Assembly (NCBI RefSeq): GCF_003350505.1
Contig: NZ_QQAY01000015.1
Coordinates: 1 to 64,000 of the forward strand
Source of the DNA: Falsibacillus pallidus
Lineage (GTDB): Bacteria > Bacillota > Bacilli > Bacillales > DSM-25281
DNA: 64,000 nt
Reading direction: 5' to 3'
Below, piece by piece: positions 7,989 to 17,896 of the stretch. Below the pieces are notes generated by a model that searched no databases, was not told the origin of the DNA, and saw only the letters and a program-made list of their open reading frames with translations. The stretch's first letter is position 1. Each line of letters begins with the position of its first letter. The translations under genes and the position numbers were made by a program.

Positions 7989-8750
7989 ATGACGATATTA
8001 GAAGCAGTAAAACTTCATAAAAGCTACGGGAACAAATGGAATAAACAAGAGGTATTAAAAGGCATTGATCTTACCATTCATGAAGGGGAGTTCGTTAGCA
8101 TCATGGGAGCGTCTGGTTCCGGAAAAACAACACTTCTCAATGTTCTTTCCTCCATCGATAAAGTAAGCGAGGGCTCTATTAAGATTGAGAATAAGGAAAT
8201 GACGAAAATGAAAGAGAAGCAGCTGGCTGAGTTTCGGAAGCATCATCTTGGTTTCATTTTTCAGGATTACAACTTGCTGGATACCCTCACGGTGAAGGAA
8301 AATATCCTGCTGCCGCTATCCATTTCCAAAACACCTAGAAAAGAAGCGGATTCGCGTTTCAATGAGTTGGCTGAGGAGCTGGGAATTCTTGAGTTAAAAG
8401 ACAAATACCCAAATGAAATTTCCGGTGGACAGAAACAGCGTACTTCTGCTGCCAGAGCATTCATCCATAATCCAAGCATCATTTTTGCCGATGAGCCGAC
8501 CGGTGCATTGGATTCTAAGTCAGCTTCGGATCTTTTGAATAAGCTTAAGTCTTTGAACAAAACACGCAAAGCTACCATCGTGATGGTGACGCATGATCCA
8601 GTTGCGGCGAGCTACTCGAGCCGGGTCATTTTCATTAAAGATGGCCAGATCTATACTCAATTGAACAAAGGCGATCAAGAACGCCAGCCATTCTTCCAAG
8701 ACATCATTAAGACTCAAGGGGTGCTCGGCGGGGTGCAGCATGAACGTTAA
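7989..8750 (+). CDS. bceA: BceA-type ABC transporter ATPase
   Basis: 253 residues from the ATG at 7989. The frame is open upstream, but AAAGGAG at 7972-7978 and the family start (MTILEA) fix this start. Walker A is GASGSGKT at 40-47, followed by the Q-loop FQDYNLL, signature SGGQKQR, Walker [12 protein letters not shown] and the H-loop VMVTHDP. It energises the BceB permease, and the complex removes or disrupts antimicrobial peptide binding at lipid II-cycle intermediates. It overlaps bceB by 11 bases. It has its own promoter and is therefore probably induced separately from bceRS. Confidence 0.93.
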   Translation: MTILEAVKLHKSYGNKWNKQEVLKGIDLTIHEGEFVSIMGASGSGKTTLLNVLSSIDKVSEGSIKIENKEMTKMKEKQLAEFRKHHLGFIFQDYNLLDTLTVKENILLPLSISKTPRKEADSRFNELAEELGILELKDKYPNEISGGQKQRTSAARAFIHNPSIIFADEPTGALDSKSASDLLNKLKSLNKTRKATIVMVTHDPVAASYSSRVIFIKDGQIYTQLNKGDQERQPFFQDIIKTQGVLGGVQHER

Positions 8751-10686
8751 TCAGTTGATAATAAGGAATTTAAAAAAGAATCTGAAAAACTATTTCTTGT
8801 ATGTTTTTGCTCTTATTTTCAGCGTCGGCTTATATTTTGCCTTTGTGACGCTGCAATATGATTCATCGATGGACTCCGTTAAAGGAACCATCAAAGGAGG
8901 AGCAGCCATCCGGGCAGCATCCATATTGCTGGTTGTCATCGTTTCTGTCTTCCTTCTCTATGCCAACACCCTCTTTATTAAACGGAGAAGCAAGGAGATC
9001 GGTTTATTCCAGCTGATTGGGATGACAAAAAATAAGATTTTCAGGATATTAACATTGGAGAATTTCATTCTTTATTTCGGCTCCATGATTGCCGGGATTC
9101 TTATTGGATTTTCATTTTCCAAACTGATCATTATGATTCTTTTCAAAGTAACAGGTGTTAAAGCAATTGCCACCCTTCACTTTTCAACACATGCTTTTTT
9201 TCAGACGGTGCTGGTGTTCTGCGGAATCTATATTTTGATCATGATCATGAATTTCATCTTTATTAAAAGGCAGAGCATCCTTTCCTTGTTCAGAGTGAGA
9301 TCATCGACAGAGACTAAGGTTAAAAAGATGTCGATCTGGGGTATCATCATTGGGGTTATCGGGATTCTTCTCGTTGCGGCAGGATACTATATTTCTTCGA
9401 AGCTATTCAGCGGCGACTATACAACAATGCCAGAGCTATACGGAGCCATGATATTTATTCTTGGATCTGTCATTATAGGAACCTACCTTTTCTACAAAGG
9501 ATCTGTCAGCTTTATCTTCAACATGATCCGCAAGCAGAAAAAAGGCTACTTGAATATTAATGAGGTGCTGTCGCTTTCGTCCATCATGTTCAAAATGAAA
9601 TCCAATGCCCTTCTGCTCACAATCATCACAACGGTTTCTGCACTGGCGATAGGGTTATTGTCTTTGAGCTATATTGGATACTATTCAGCTGAAAAAACAG
9701 CTAAAAATCAGGTGCCGACTGACTTCTCACTCACAGATGAAAAGAGTTTCGATAGATTTACAGATGCATTGGAGAAGAACCAAATTCCATACAGCCAAAA
9801 GAGAATTGATGTCATTCAAGTACTTTTAGATGTTGACAAGCTCACCGATTCTGATTTTGCCGCTCTTAACGCCAGCATGGACGCCATGCCTACTTCGGCC
9901 ATCAGCGAAAAGTCCGTAAAAGGTGTAAATGTTGCTAAGGATGAATTAGTTCTAACCGGATACAGCGACCTGCTTGGAAAAGTTATGCCATTGGTGGAGT
10001 CCGGAAAGACAGAATTAAAAAGCAAAACTAGCACATACAAACTGGACTATCTGGGATTAAGGGATGAATATCCTATCTCCAGATTTTATACTGGCGGAGG
10101 GTCTCCTGTCGCAATTCTTGATGATTCCCTCTTCCAACAGTTAAAAAAAGAGATGGATCCTTCTATTCAAAAGAAATCGAACACCTATATCGGGGTGACC
10201 ATCGACAATCCTGACCAGCTTGTAAAAGCCAATAAAATCTTCCACAAACTAGGTTTGGATGTAGCATGGATGAATGACTCCCAGCTTGATATCAAGGACG
10301 AACAGAAAAGAAACATCGGTTTAATCATGTTCATCGTTGGATTCCTTGGACTCACTTTCTTGATTACATCAGGCTGCATCCTCTACTTTAAGCAGATGGA
10401 TGAAAGCGAAGAAGAAAAGCCGAACTATACCATCCTTCGCAAGCTTGGGTTTACTCAAAGTGACTTAATCAAGGGCATTCGCAGCAAGCAGCTATTCAAC
10501 TTCGGGATCCCATTGATTATCGGACTTCTTCACAGCTACTTTGCGGTTCAATCCGGATGGTTCTTATTCGGTGCGGAAGTCTGGACGCCGATGATTATCG
10601 TTATGGTGCTTTATACGGCCTTGTATTCCATCTTTGGAATGCTGTCTGTCGTCTATTACAAGAAAGTTATCAAGGAAGCATTATAA
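8740..10686 (+). CDS. bceB: BceB-type ABC transporter permease
   Basis: 648 residues, the usual BceB length. I see ten likely membrane segments, the first at about 19-39, with FtsX-like segments and the long hydrophilic extracellular loop between TM7 and TM8 (about residues 315-520). This loop is thought to recognise the peptide in BceB proteins. [21 protein letters not shown] is the cytoplasmic coupling segment shared with FtsX/MacB permeases. It pairs with BceA and transmits the signal to BceS. A bidirectional terminator follows at once. Confidence 0.92.
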   Translation: MNVNQLIIRNLKKNLKNYFLYVFALIFSVGLYFAFVTLQYDSSMDSVKGTIKGGAAIRAASILLVVIVSVFLLYANTLFIKRRSKEIGLFQLIGMTKNKIFRILTLENFILYFGSMIAGILIGFSFSKLIIMILFKVTGVKAIATLHFSTHAFFQTVLVFCGIYILIMIMNFIFIKRQSILSLFRVRSSTETKVKKMSIWGIIIGVIGILLVAAGYYISSKLFSGDYTTMPELYGAMIFILGSVIIGTYLFYKGSVSFIFNMIRKQKKGYLNINEVLSLSSIMFKMKSNALLLTIITTVSALAIGLLSLSYIGYYSAEKTAKNQVPTDFSLTDEKSFDRFTDALEKNQIPYSQKRIDVIQVLLDVDKLTDSDFAALNASMDAMPTSAISEKSVKGVNVAKDELVLTGYSDLLGKVMPLVESGKTELKSKTSTYKLDYLGLRDEYPISRFYTGGGSPVAILDDSLFQQLKKEMDPSIQKKSNTYIGVTIDNPDQLVKANKIFHKLGLDVAWMNDSQLDIKDEQKRNIGLIMFIVGFLGLTFLITSGCILYFKQMDESEEEKPNYTILRKLGFTQSDLIKGIRSKQLFNFGIPLIIGLLHSYFAVQSGWFLFGAEVWTPMIIVMVLYTALYSIFGMLSVVYYKKVIKEAL

Positions 10687-10718
10687 AAATAGCGGGCCAT
10701 TTCGGCTCGCTATTTTTG
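10687..10718. terminator. Bidirectional terminator between bceB and the VOC gene
   Basis: AAAAATAGCG and CGCTATTTTT surround a partly paired GGGCC..GGCTC centre. The stem has T-runs on both strands and lies between two convergent genes. Confidence 0.85.
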
Positions 10719-10724
10719 GGATGC

Positions 10725-11129
10725 TTACATCACTGTAAACATCCACGTATGACCATACTTGTCTTTCACGGAGCCGTGGAGTTTGGCGAAGAAAGTTGCT
10801 TGAAGGTCCATATGTACGTGGCCTTCTTCTTTCAGCAGATTCCACGCATGCAATGCTTTTTCTTCTGAATTGAGTTCCACACTGATGGCAAAATTATCTC
10901 CACTAGTTTGCTCCCTCTGTGAATCAGATCCCATGATATAACCATTTTCAGCTAGTTTCAGCTGAGCATGCAGCACGAGGCTTTTATCCTCTTCTGCTAC
11001 CGGAAAATTAGGGTTCGGCGGCATATCTCCATATTTTTGAAATTCGATAATTTCTCCCCCAAATGCTTCCTCATACAATTTGAATGCTTCTTCACAGCTG
11101 CGGTCAAACATCAAATATGGTTTAATCAT
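10725..11129 (-). CDS. PhnB-like VOC-superfamily protein
   Basis: 134 residues. It starts MIKPYLMFDRSCEEAFKLYEEAFG, typical of the PhnB-like branch of the vicinal oxygen chelate fold, and ends in DKYGHTWMFTVM, the second metal-side motif region. Members form homodimers of beta-alpha-beta-beta-beta units, and many lack a known reaction. It is monocistronic between two terminators. A second PhnB-like protein lies at 26291-26686. No substrate can be inferred. Confidence 0.85.
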   Translation of the reverse strand: MIKPYLMFDRSCEEAFKLYEEAFGGEIIEFQKYGDMPPNPNFPVAEEDKSLVLHAQLKLAENGYIMGSDSQREQTSGDNFAISVELNSEEKALHAWNLLKEEGHVHMDLQATFFAKLHGSVKDKYGHTWMFTVM

Positions 11130-11283
11130 TGCATTTACCCCTTTGCTTCAATATTTTTGTATAACTTCACTATACGCGAACAAATGTTCTATTGCAAGGA
11201 TATTTTTTCCTGTTTTTTAGTATGTACATAAAAATTATGCTCCCATACTTCCTAATCAAACGTTTAAATAATAAAGAAAAAAC

Positions 11284-11315
11284 GGGGAGTGACAGTCACT
11301 CCCCGATTTTTGTCG
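11284..11315. repeat. Hairpin repeat family C, copy 1, acting as qox terminator
   Basis: GGGGAGTGAC and GTCACTCCCC form a near-perfect inverted repeat, followed by GATTTTTGTCG. Three other copies of GTGACTGTCAC..TTTTTGTC occur at 21737, 25645 and 57471. Here the element is 12 bases past the qoxD stop and has T-runs on both sides, so it can also terminate the qox operon. Confidence 0.75.
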
Positions 11316-11326
11316 AACGTATTTTA

Positions 11327-11638
11327 TTATGCTACCTGCGCATTGAAGGTCATGATCCACATGGATCCTGCGACAATGACGAAAACGATGAATAATCCTA
11401 AAATCAATGCCCAAACATTATATCTTGGCTTATCCCCATCTTTTTCTCTGATGTGCATGAAGAAGAATAGTTGAACCAAGAGCTGCAGGACTGCCATTGC
11501 AACGATTGATACGATCAATGTTGTTCCGCTGATCACATGCTTTAGCGTAAGGACCAATGGGATGATCGTCAATATGATGGATAGGATGAAGCCGATGACA
11601 TAAGATTTGACTGAACCGTGTGATTCTTGATGAGACAT
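11327..11638 (-). CDS. qoxD: Cytochrome aa3 quinol oxidase subunit IV
   Basis: 103 residues with three membrane helices (about 13-33, 40-60 and 73-95), the size and topology of subunit IV of the heme-copper oxidases. It is the last gene of the qoxABCD operon, one base from the qoxC stop. Subunit IV assists assembly and copper-site formation of the proton-pumping menaquinol oxidase in the cytoplasmic membrane. LVQLFFFMHIRE is a characteristic segment. Confidence 0.92.
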   Translation of the reverse strand: MSHQESHGSVKSYVIGFILSIILTIIPLVLTLKHVISGTTLIVSIVAMAVLQLLVQLFFFMHIREKDGDKPRYNVWALILGLFIVFVIVAGSMWIMTFNAQVA

Positions 11639-11639
11639 C

Positions 11640-12245
11640 TTACATCACCCCCATAAGATAAACGATTGTAAGCAAGAAGATCCAAACGACATCAAGGAAA
11701 TGCCAGTACAATGAAACAAGAGTTACTTTTCTTGTTGTCAATGCATTGATGCCATTTCGCTTCAACTGAATCATGATGGCTGTCATCCAGCAAAGACCGA
11801 CTGAAACGTGGAGTCCATGTGTTCCAACGAGTGTAAAGAACGCCGTTAGGAATGCACTTCGGGAAATTGTAGCACCTTCAGATACCATATTGGCGAATTC
11901 AGAGACCTCAAAGCCGATGAATCCCAATCCAAGAAGGGCAGTGACAACCAGCCATCCGATCAGCTGATTGACTTTTCCTTTGTTCAATGCAAGCGTTGCA
12001 AGTCCACTTGTGAAACTACTTGTTAACAATAGGAATGTTTCTGTGATATAGCCTGGTGCTTCAAATAATTCTTTTCCAGTCGGGCCTCCGTCAAAATGTG
12101 AACGGAGGACCATGAATGTAGCAAATATTGTTCCGAATAAGATAACGTCTGATACCAGGAAGAGCCAGAATCCAAGGACGCTTAAATCCTCATGATGTTC
12201 GTGTTCTTCATGATGGTCATTTGTATGAGAAATGGCTTGAGACAT
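11640..12245 (-). CDS. qoxC: Cytochrome aa3 quinol oxidase subunit III
   Basis: 201 residues, five membrane helices, with a His-rich N-terminus (SHTNDHHEEHEHHEDLS) before helix 1. Subunit III motifs include GTHGLHVSVGL and LYWHFLDVVWIFLL near the C-terminus. Its ATG overlaps the qoxB stop by one base, so synthesis of the two is coupled. It carries no redox centre; in the family it stabilises subunit I. Confidence 0.93.
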   Translation of the reverse strand: MSQAISHTNDHHEEHEHHEDLSVLGFWLFLVSDVILFGTIFATFMVLRSHFDGGPTGKELFEAPGYITETFLLLTSSFTSGLATLALNKGKVNQLIGWLVVTALLGLGFIGFEVSEFANMVSEGATISRSAFLTAFFTLVGTHGLHVSVGLCWMTAIMIQLKRNGINALTTRKVTLVSLYWHFLDVVWIFLLTIVYLMGVM

Positions 12246-14209
12246 TATACCAACCTCCCAAACTTAGCTTCTGTTTCCTTGATTTCTTCTACAGGAATGT
12301 AGTAATCAAGTTTTTTCGTGAAGGAACGTGCAAGCATGCTGCCTGCAACTCCAAGCAATCCAACGACAATCATCCATGTCCATCCGAAAGTGAATCCAAA
12401 TCCGGCAATGAACCAGAACCAGGACATGATGAACGGAATTCCTGAATTCCTTGGCATATGGATCGGCTTAATTTCACTTTCTTTTGTCATTGGTACGATG
12501 CCTTCTTTTTTCATTCTCCAGAAATCATCTTGACCTTTGACAATTGGTTCTATTGCAAAGTTATATTCAGGTGCTGGAGATGGAATCGTCCATTCCAATG
12601 TGTGGCCATCCCAAGGATCGCCTGTTGTATCGCGTTCTCCGTACTTGATGCTGTATAGGATCTGCCATACTTGGAAGATGAACCCGATTCCCATCAATAC
12701 GGCACCGATGGAAGAGATTAGGTTCAATGGACCCCAGCCCATGTCCCAGCCATAAGTGTACACGCGGCGTGTCATACCCATGAAGCCAAGAGCGTACTGA
12801 GGCATGAAGCATACGTAGAATCCGATATTCCAAAGCCAGAAAGCCCAAAGGCCTAATTTAACATTCAGCTTGAAGCCGAACATTTTTGGCCACCAGTAGT
12901 AAATACCTGCAAGGTAGCCGAACACTACACCACCGATAAGAACCTGGTGGAAGTGGGCGATCAAGAAGTAGCTGTTGTGATATTGATAATCCGCTGGTGC
13001 CACGGCAAGCATGACACCTGTTGCTCCCCCGATAAGGAACGTCGGGATGAAACCAAGCGTCCAGAGCATCGGCTGTTCGATGCGGATGCGTCCGCGGAAC
13101 ATAGTAAATAGCCAGTTAAAGACTTTAACACCTGTAGGGATGGCAATGGCCATAGTCGTAATCGCAAAGAATGCATTGACGTTGGCGCTTGCTCCCATCG
13201 TAAAGAAGTGATGGACCCAAGTGAAATAAGACAAGATACTGATGATCATCAAAGAGAAGACCATTGATTTGTAACCGAAAATTCTTTTCTTAGAGAATAC
13301 ACTTACAACCTCTGAGAATACACCAAATGCCGGAAGGACAACGATGTAAACCTCAGGATGTCCCCACATCCAGATCAAGTTGACATACATCATCGGGTTT
13401 CCGCCATGAAGCATTGTGAAGAAGTGTCCACCGGCAAAACGGTCGATGAATAGTAGTGCCAATGTAACTGTCAATACAGGGAATGCGATAATGATTGTTA
13501 CACAGCTTGCAAATACAGACCATGTAAATAAAGGCATTTGCATCATCTTCATGCCTTTTGCACGCATTTTTAAGATTGTCACAACAAAGTTGATACCGGA
13601 AGCCAAACTACCTACACCGGAAAGCTGAATGCCCCAAATATAGAAGTTCTCTCCCACACCCGGGCTGCCTGAAAGCTCAGACAATGGCGGGTACGCAAGC
13701 CATCCTGCATCCGGGGATCCCCCGATTACGAATGACAAGTTGAATAGCATCGCACCTACGAAGAACATCCAGAAACTGAATGCATTCAAGAATGGATACG
13801 CAACGTCGCGTGCACCGATTTGAAGTGGTACAGCGATGTTAAATAAACCGAACATCATTGGCATCGCCATGAAAAGAATCATGATCGTACCGTGTGTTGT
13901 AAAGATTTCATTGTAATGCTCCGATTGCAGGAAATGCACATTCGGCAGTGCAAGCTGTGCCCTCATGAGAAGGGCGTCAACTCCGCCGCGGAAAAGCATC
14001 AATAATGATGCAATGATATACATGATACCGATTTTCTTATGGTCAACAGTCGTCAACCATTCACGCCAAAGCCATCCCCATTTTTTGAAATAGGTTAGCA
14101 CGAAGAAGATGGCAACCATGGACAAACCGATGGAAACATCTGCTCCGTAGATCAAAGGATCTCCTGTTACAAAGAAATGAGAGGCAAAGTCTTTTATTTT
14201 ATCGATCAT
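12245..14209 (-). CDS. qoxB: Cytochrome aa3 quinol oxidase subunit I
   Basis: 654 residues. This is the catalytic heme-copper subunit. TTHGTIMILF holds a heme a ligand His, WMWGHPEVYIVVLPAFG holds the copper-B His and the cross-linked Tyr (HPEVY), VHHFFTMG the other copper-B His pair, and HFHQVLIGGVVFGYLAG the ligands of both hemes. It reduces oxygen to water while pumping protons. The C-terminal 100 residues extend past the core fold, as in Bacillus QoxB. It overlaps qoxC by one base. Confidence 0.96.
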   Translation of the reverse strand: MIDKIKDFASHFFVTGDPLIYGADVSIGLSMVAIFFVLTYFKKWGWLWREWLTTVDHKKIGIMYIIASLLMLFRGGVDALLMRAQLALPNVHFLQSEHYNEIFTTHGTIMILFMAMPMMFGLFNIAVPLQIGARDVAYPFLNAFSFWMFFVGAMLFNLSFVIGGSPDAGWLAYPPLSELSGSPGVGENFYIWGIQLSGVGSLASGINFVVTILKMRAKGMKMMQMPLFTWSVFASCVTIIIAFPVLTVTLALLFIDRFAGGHFFTMLHGGNPMMYVNLIWMWGHPEVYIVVLPAFGVFSEVVSVFSKKRIFGYKSMVFSLMIISILSYFTWVHHFFTMGASANVNAFFAITTMAIAIPTGVKVFNWLFTMFRGRIRIEQPMLWTLGFIPTFLIGGATGVMLAVAPADYQYHNSYFLIAHFHQVLIGGVVFGYLAGIYYWWPKMFGFKLNVKLGLWAFWLWNIGFYVCFMPQYALGFMGMTRRVYTYGWDMGWGPLNLISSIGAVLMGIGFIFQVWQILYSIKYGERDTTGDPWDGHTLEWTIPSPAPEYNFAIEPIVKGQDDFWRMKKEGIVPMTKESEIKPIHMPRNSGIPFIMSWFWFIAGFGFTFGWTWMIVVGLLGVAGSMLARSFTKKLDYYIPVEEIKETEAKFGRLV

Positions 14210-14226
14210 TCTGTCTTCCTCCCCCT

Positions 14227-15183
14227 CTAGTTATGATCCATGTCCATCTCGGACATATCGCTCATATCTTCCATATCTTTCATTTCATGGAATTGGCTGT
14301 CGTCTTTTTTCTTGTCGTTCATTTTCATGTACTGACCGCCATTCTTATTAAGCACTTTTTTGAAGTGGTCTTTCGGATATGATGAGAAGTATTTAACATC
14401 TGATAATCCTTTTTTCTTCAAATTAGCGTAAGTATCTGTTGTCATAGCAGGCGACGTTTTCTTGACTTTCTCTACCCACTTATTGAAATCTGCCTGCGGT
14501 TTCGCAACCACATCAAATCTCATATGGGCAAATCCTTTACCTGTAAAGTTCGCTCCGCTTCCGAAGTACGTACCAGGCTCATCCGCTTGAAGCCAGAGTC
14601 TCATAGCCATACCAGGCATTGTATACTCCTGTCCGCCAAGCTGTGGAACCCAGAATGAGTTCATCGGGCCGTCAGCCATCAATTCAAATTGAACTGGCAC
14701 CCCTGCTGGAATTTCAACATGGTTGACTGTCGCAATTCCTTGTTCAGGATATTCAAACAGCCATTTCCAATCCAACGATGTTACCTGGATTGTGATTGGT
14801 TTGGCATTTTGTACAGGCGGTTTTGTCAAAGTATGGATGCCTTTAACTGTGAACACACCCAAAATTGCGATAATGACAATCGGAATTCCCCACCAAATTA
14901 CCTCCAGGGTTTTGCTGTCATCCCAATCCGGTTGATAAGGAGCCTTGTTGCCCGGCTTATCACGGTATCGGAGGATAATATATACGAGAATCCCCAGTAC
15001 AGGAATAACGACAATTGCGCAAAGAACTACCGATAAAATAATTAGTTTTAATTCCGTGTGGCCAACCGGCCCTTTCGGATCCAATACAATCATCGAGCTG
15101 CTGTCACAGCCAGACAAAAGCAATGCGGTCGCTGCTGCAAGTAAAGCAACTTTTATTCCATTGAGCAAACCACGTTTTTTCAA
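14227..15183 (-). CDS. qoxA: Cytochrome aa3 quinol oxidase subunit II (lipoprotein)
   Basis: 318 residues. A lipoprotein signal ends at LLSGC (Cys26), followed by two membrane helices (about 45-68 and 90-110) and an extracellular cupredoxin domain. The LDPKGPVG segment after the lipobox is typical of QoxA. The CuA-binding Cys pair of cytochrome c oxidases is absent, as expected for a quinol oxidase. The last 20 residues are a run rich in Met, Asp and His (MEDMSDMSEMDMDHN), possibly metal-binding. First gene of the operon, 17 bases before qoxB. Confidence 0.94.
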   Translation of the reverse strand: MKKRGLLNGIKVALLAAATALLLSGCDSSSMIVLDPKGPVGHTELKLIILSVVLCAIVVIPVLGILVYIILRYRDKPGNKAPYQPDWDDSKTLEVIWWGIPIVIIAILGVFTVKGIHTLTKPPVQNAKPITIQVTSLDWKWLFEYPEQGIATVNHVEIPAGVPVQFELMADGPMNSFWVPQLGGQEYTMPGMAMRLWLQADEPGTYFGSGANFTGKGFAHMRFDVVAKPQADFNKWVEKVKKTSPAMTTDTYANLKKKGLSDVKYFSSYPKDHFKKVLNKNGGQYMKMNDKKKDDSQFHEMKDMEDMSDMSEMDMDHN

Positions 15184-15512
15184 TGCAAGTCATCTCCTCT
15201 TAAACACCCGCTCAATAAAATAGTGTTTTTGTGTAATTTACAAACTATCGATTGTGATACTATCTTACTCCTTTCTGAGGTGTTTTTGGGATGGAAATTT
15301 GTGATGTTAACGAAAATGACAAATTTTCATTAATAAAGTGTTCAAAAAGATGTCACTATATTGTAATAATTTTCAATGTCAACCATATTTATTTTGGGAA
15401 GGATACGTCTGGAAAGATTATTGACTGAAATTTTCTATATTTCGGATAGTTTAGGAGGCGGTTTTACAGGGGATTTGGATGTATATTTTAAGAAACCATT
15501 CCAATGCACACA
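15184..15512. other. Upstream region of the qox operon, no gene
   Basis: About 330 AT-rich bases between qoxA and the terminator of the next minus-strand gene. The qox promoter must lie here. A partial dyad TTTGTGTAATTTACAAA (about 15226-15242) loosely resembles Rex or ResD-type sites but sits only about 45 bases before the start codon. I find no convincing -35/-10 pair and no open frame with a ribosome binding site. Confidence 0.5.
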
Positions 15513-15548
15513 AAAAGACACATGGATCTGCTTATCCACGTGTCTTTT
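15513..15548 (-). terminator. Terminator of the small membrane-protein gene
   Basis: AAAAGACAC-TGGAT pairs with ATCCA-GTGTCTTTT across a six-base loop with one mismatch, giving a T-rich end on the minus strand. It lies 20 bases after the stop at 15568. Confidence 0.8.
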
Positions 15549-15567
15549 GTTTTTTCTCTATAATTTT

Positions 15568-15834
15568 TTATACCTGAGAAGGGTTCATATTATCCAATAC
15601 ATCTTCTCTTACCTTTTCTTGTTTCGGATGCTGCTGCATGGATTGGAAGGCAGCCCCGATAATCATCGTTTGAACACCGCCGACAATAAAGCCTATAGAA
15701 ACCATTAAGTAGATGTTTTTATCACTAAAATCATACATTGTAACTGCCGTGGCTAGAATACCGAAGAAAAAGGAAAATACCCCAAAACGCTGCAACAACA
15801 TTGATGGTGTAAACATCTTTTTCACAATAATCAC
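15568..15834 (-). CDS. Small two-pass membrane protein
   Basis: 88 residues with two hydrophobic segments (about 17-34 and 40-63) and a hydrophilic tail (QHPKQEKVREDVLDNMNPS). The family is not recognised. It has its own terminator, is monocistronic and is oriented like qox. Nothing in the sequence indicates a function. Confidence 0.65.
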   Translation of the reverse strand: MIIVKKMFTPSMLLQRFGVFSFFFGILATAVTMYDFSDKNIYLMVSIGFIVGGVQTMIIGAAFQSMQQHPKQEKVREDVLDNMNPSQV

Positions 15835-16067
15835 TCCATTTTTAGTAATGAAAGAATTTTCTTACTATTATGATAACACAAAATAGACAAAAAGTGTTCA
15901 TAATTTGTTCGAAATTTACCCATAATTTGTACAAATTTATTTTTTTCTTCCAAAACGTCTTCTTATTAGTAGTATACCCACTTGACGTAGGGCTAAATCA
16001 TATCGAGATGAAACCTTTTCTTTATCCATCCGTAGAATTGTCATAACCCTTTAAAAAGGACGTGTAG

Positions 16068-17048
16068 ATGATGAATCAAGCGATGCATAAATTTGAAGCG
16101 TACCAAGAGATCTTTCATGAGTTGAAAACGAAGTATAAATGGAGCTTTTCCGACAATCGAATTTTAATGATGGCTGCTTCTCTGTATGTTGCGAACGAGA
16201 AAGAGTTCAATTTGAAGCGATATGATGAAATTGTGGAGTATATCAAAGGAGAAGTCGGTTTGTTTTCCACTTTAAAAGGAAACGATCGCTTTACATTTGC
16301 GGCGATGCTGGATACGAAATTTGATGATTCGAAAGCTGCTTTCAAGGAATTCATTCAAACTTATGATTCCGTCATCGAAGCTGGTTTTCACCGGAGCACC
16401 TTCAGCTATATCGCGGCGATGGTTGCATTGACAGGAGAAAAAGATGCCAGTGATGCGATTCCCCGCTCTTATGACATTTATAAAAGCATGAAAAGCAACC
16501 ACTTCTTCTTCACGGGCATGGATGACTACCCACTGGCCATGCTCCTTGCTCAAAGGGAGCTGGAGAAGGATGCAATGATGGCAGAAATCGAATCCTTCTA
16601 CCAAAAACTGAATGAAGCGGGCTTCAGAAAGAGCAATGAACTGCAAAGCATGAGCCATATCCTTTCCCTTGAAGGCAAGACAAATCCGGATACGCTTGTG
16701 AGCAGATGCCAAGAGATGTTCTCTTTAATGAAGGAAAGCGGACTCAAGCCGAAAGCTATGCATTACCCTCATATCGCACTTCTGGCATTCTTGGATCAGG
16801 CGAAAGTCAATCTGCATCAAGTAGTGGATATCTTTGACCAGCTCAATGCAGAAAAAGATTTCAAATGGCAAAAGGATTTTAATCTTGTTATGGCCATCCA
16901 ACTGCTGATTGCAGAAAAAGTTGGAGAGTCCACTGTTCTTTCAACGGCCCTTCATTCCACAATTCAAGCCCTGATCCAGGCACAGCAGGCTGCATGCATT
17001 GCAGCAGTGTCAGGAGCAACGGCGGCTGCATCTACAGCGGGTGCATAA
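16068..17048 (+). CDS. DUF4003 family protein
   Basis: 326 residues, soluble and mainly helical. It matches DUF4003 as I remember it: the N-terminal FEAYQEIFHELKTKYKWSF, the central ALTGEKDASDAI and a C-terminal low-complexity tail rich in Ala and Gln (QAQQAACIAAVSGATAAAS). The function of the family is unknown. AAAGGACG lies before the ATG pair at 16068/16071, so the exact first codon is ambiguous by one residue. A terminator follows directly. Confidence 0.85.
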   Translation: MMNQAMHKFEAYQEIFHELKTKYKWSFSDNRILMMAASLYVANEKEFNLKRYDEIVEYIKGEVGLFSTLKGNDRFTFAAMLDTKFDDSKAAFKEFIQTYDSVIEAGFHRSTFSYIAAMVALTGEKDASDAIPRSYDIYKSMKSNHFFFTGMDDYPLAMLLAQRELEKDAMMAEIESFYQKLNEAGFRKSNELQSMSHILSLEGKTNPDTLVSRCQEMFSLMKESGLKPKAMHYPHIALLAFLDQAKVNLHQVVDIFDQLNAEKDFKWQKDFNLVMAIQLLIAEKVGESTVLSTALHSTIQALIQAQQAACIAAVSGATAAASTAGA

Positions 17049-17051
17049 TTC

Positions 17052-17083
17052 AAAAAAAGCCTGATGAAGAGTCAGGCTTTTTC
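17052..17083 (+). terminator. Terminator of the DUF4003 gene
   Basis: AAAAAGCCTGA and TCAGGCTTTTT form a clean stem followed by T residues, beginning a few bases after the stop codon. Confidence 0.9.
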
Positions 17084-17089
17084 CTATTA

Positions 17090-17182
17090 TTATCGTATTG
17101 CCTGCGGGAACCGGAACACATTGTAAGGGTCATACTTCTTATTAATCCGGTTCAGCCTTCCTGCATTCTGGCCTCCCCTCCT
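17090..17182 (-). pseudogene. C-terminal remnant of a BBE-domain FAD-linked oxidase
   Basis: On the minus strand an open stretch of 30 codons reads NAGRLNRINKKYDPYNVFRF, then PQAIR and a stop. The KYDP.N.FRFPQ ending is the conserved C-terminus of berberine-bridge-type FAD-linked oxidoreductases. An in-frame stop lies immediately upstream and no other part of such a gene is present, so this is a decayed remnant left between the DUF4003 and GNAT genes. Confidence 0.7.
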
Positions 17183-17307
17183 CTAATTGCTGCTACTTTC
17201 ATTCATATTCCTGCATTCCCATCCTTACGCATGACTGCTTGTGACATTATGAAAGGATGAGTCATGTTATTCTAGATATTAAGAATAAAGAATGAGGAGT
17301 TTTACAG

Positions 17308-17868
17308 ATGACCATTCGAAAAGCACTCAAAAAGGACAGCCAACAGGCAGCCGTTCTCATATACGATGCCATTCATGATATCGGGGAGGCTTTGACGGGG
17401 GAAACCGACCCAGACAAAATACTGCAGCAGCTTGCAGCGTTTTTTCAGAGTGAAGGCAACAGGCTCAGCTTCGAAAACAGTTATGTAAAAGTTGAGGATG
17501 GAGAAGTTGTCGGAATCATCATTTTGTATCATGGAAAAGACGCGGAGAAACTGGAGGAGCCGATAATCGCGCATTTACAGAGCAAATTTGGGGATGAAGG
17601 TGTAGATACAGATAAAGAGGCAGATTTGGAGGATTTTTATATAGATACTTTAAGTGTGTCTCCTGAGCATGGCGGACGGGGAATCGGGACTGCACTTATC
17701 GAATGCGCCTTGTTGGAAGCCAAAGAGCGCGGCTATCCTACCGTATCCCTTAACGTTGAAGAAGAAAACACGGGTGCCATGCGTTTATATTCGCGGCTTG
17801 GTTTCCGGGTGAGGAAAACTATCATGATTAATGGAAAGAACTATCATTATCTGGTTAGGGGAATTTAG
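17308..17868 (+). CDS. GNAT-family N-acetyltransferase
   Basis: 186 residues with a single GNAT fold. The acetyl-CoA loop is SVSPEHGGRGIGTALI (about 126-141), and NTGAMRLYSRLGF is the typical C-terminal motif. GAGGAG precedes the ATG. The acceptor substrate cannot be deduced. Convergent with the Nudix gene across a hairpin at 17869-17894. Confidence 0.88.
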   Translation: MTIRKALKKDSQQAAVLIYDAIHDIGEALTGETDPDKILQQLAAFFQSEGNRLSFENSYVKVEDGEVVGIIILYHGKDAEKLEEPIIAHLQSKFGDEGVDTDKEADLEDFYIDTLSVSPEHGGRGIGTALIECALLEAKERGYPTVSLNVEEENTGAMRLYSRLGFRVRKTIMINGKNYHYLVRGI

Positions 17869-17894
17869 ATGGGGCTTGATTGGGGAGCCCCATT
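17869..17894. terminator. Terminator between the GNAT and Nudix genes
   Basis: ATGGGGCT and AGCCCCAT form an 8-bp stem followed by T-rich sequence, between convergent genes. Confidence 0.75.
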
Positions 17895-17896
17895 CT

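Noticed and set aside
15226-15242. Rex or ResD operator upstream of qoxA
   Set aside because: Only partial symmetry and poor consensus match; noted in the region entry but not called as a site.
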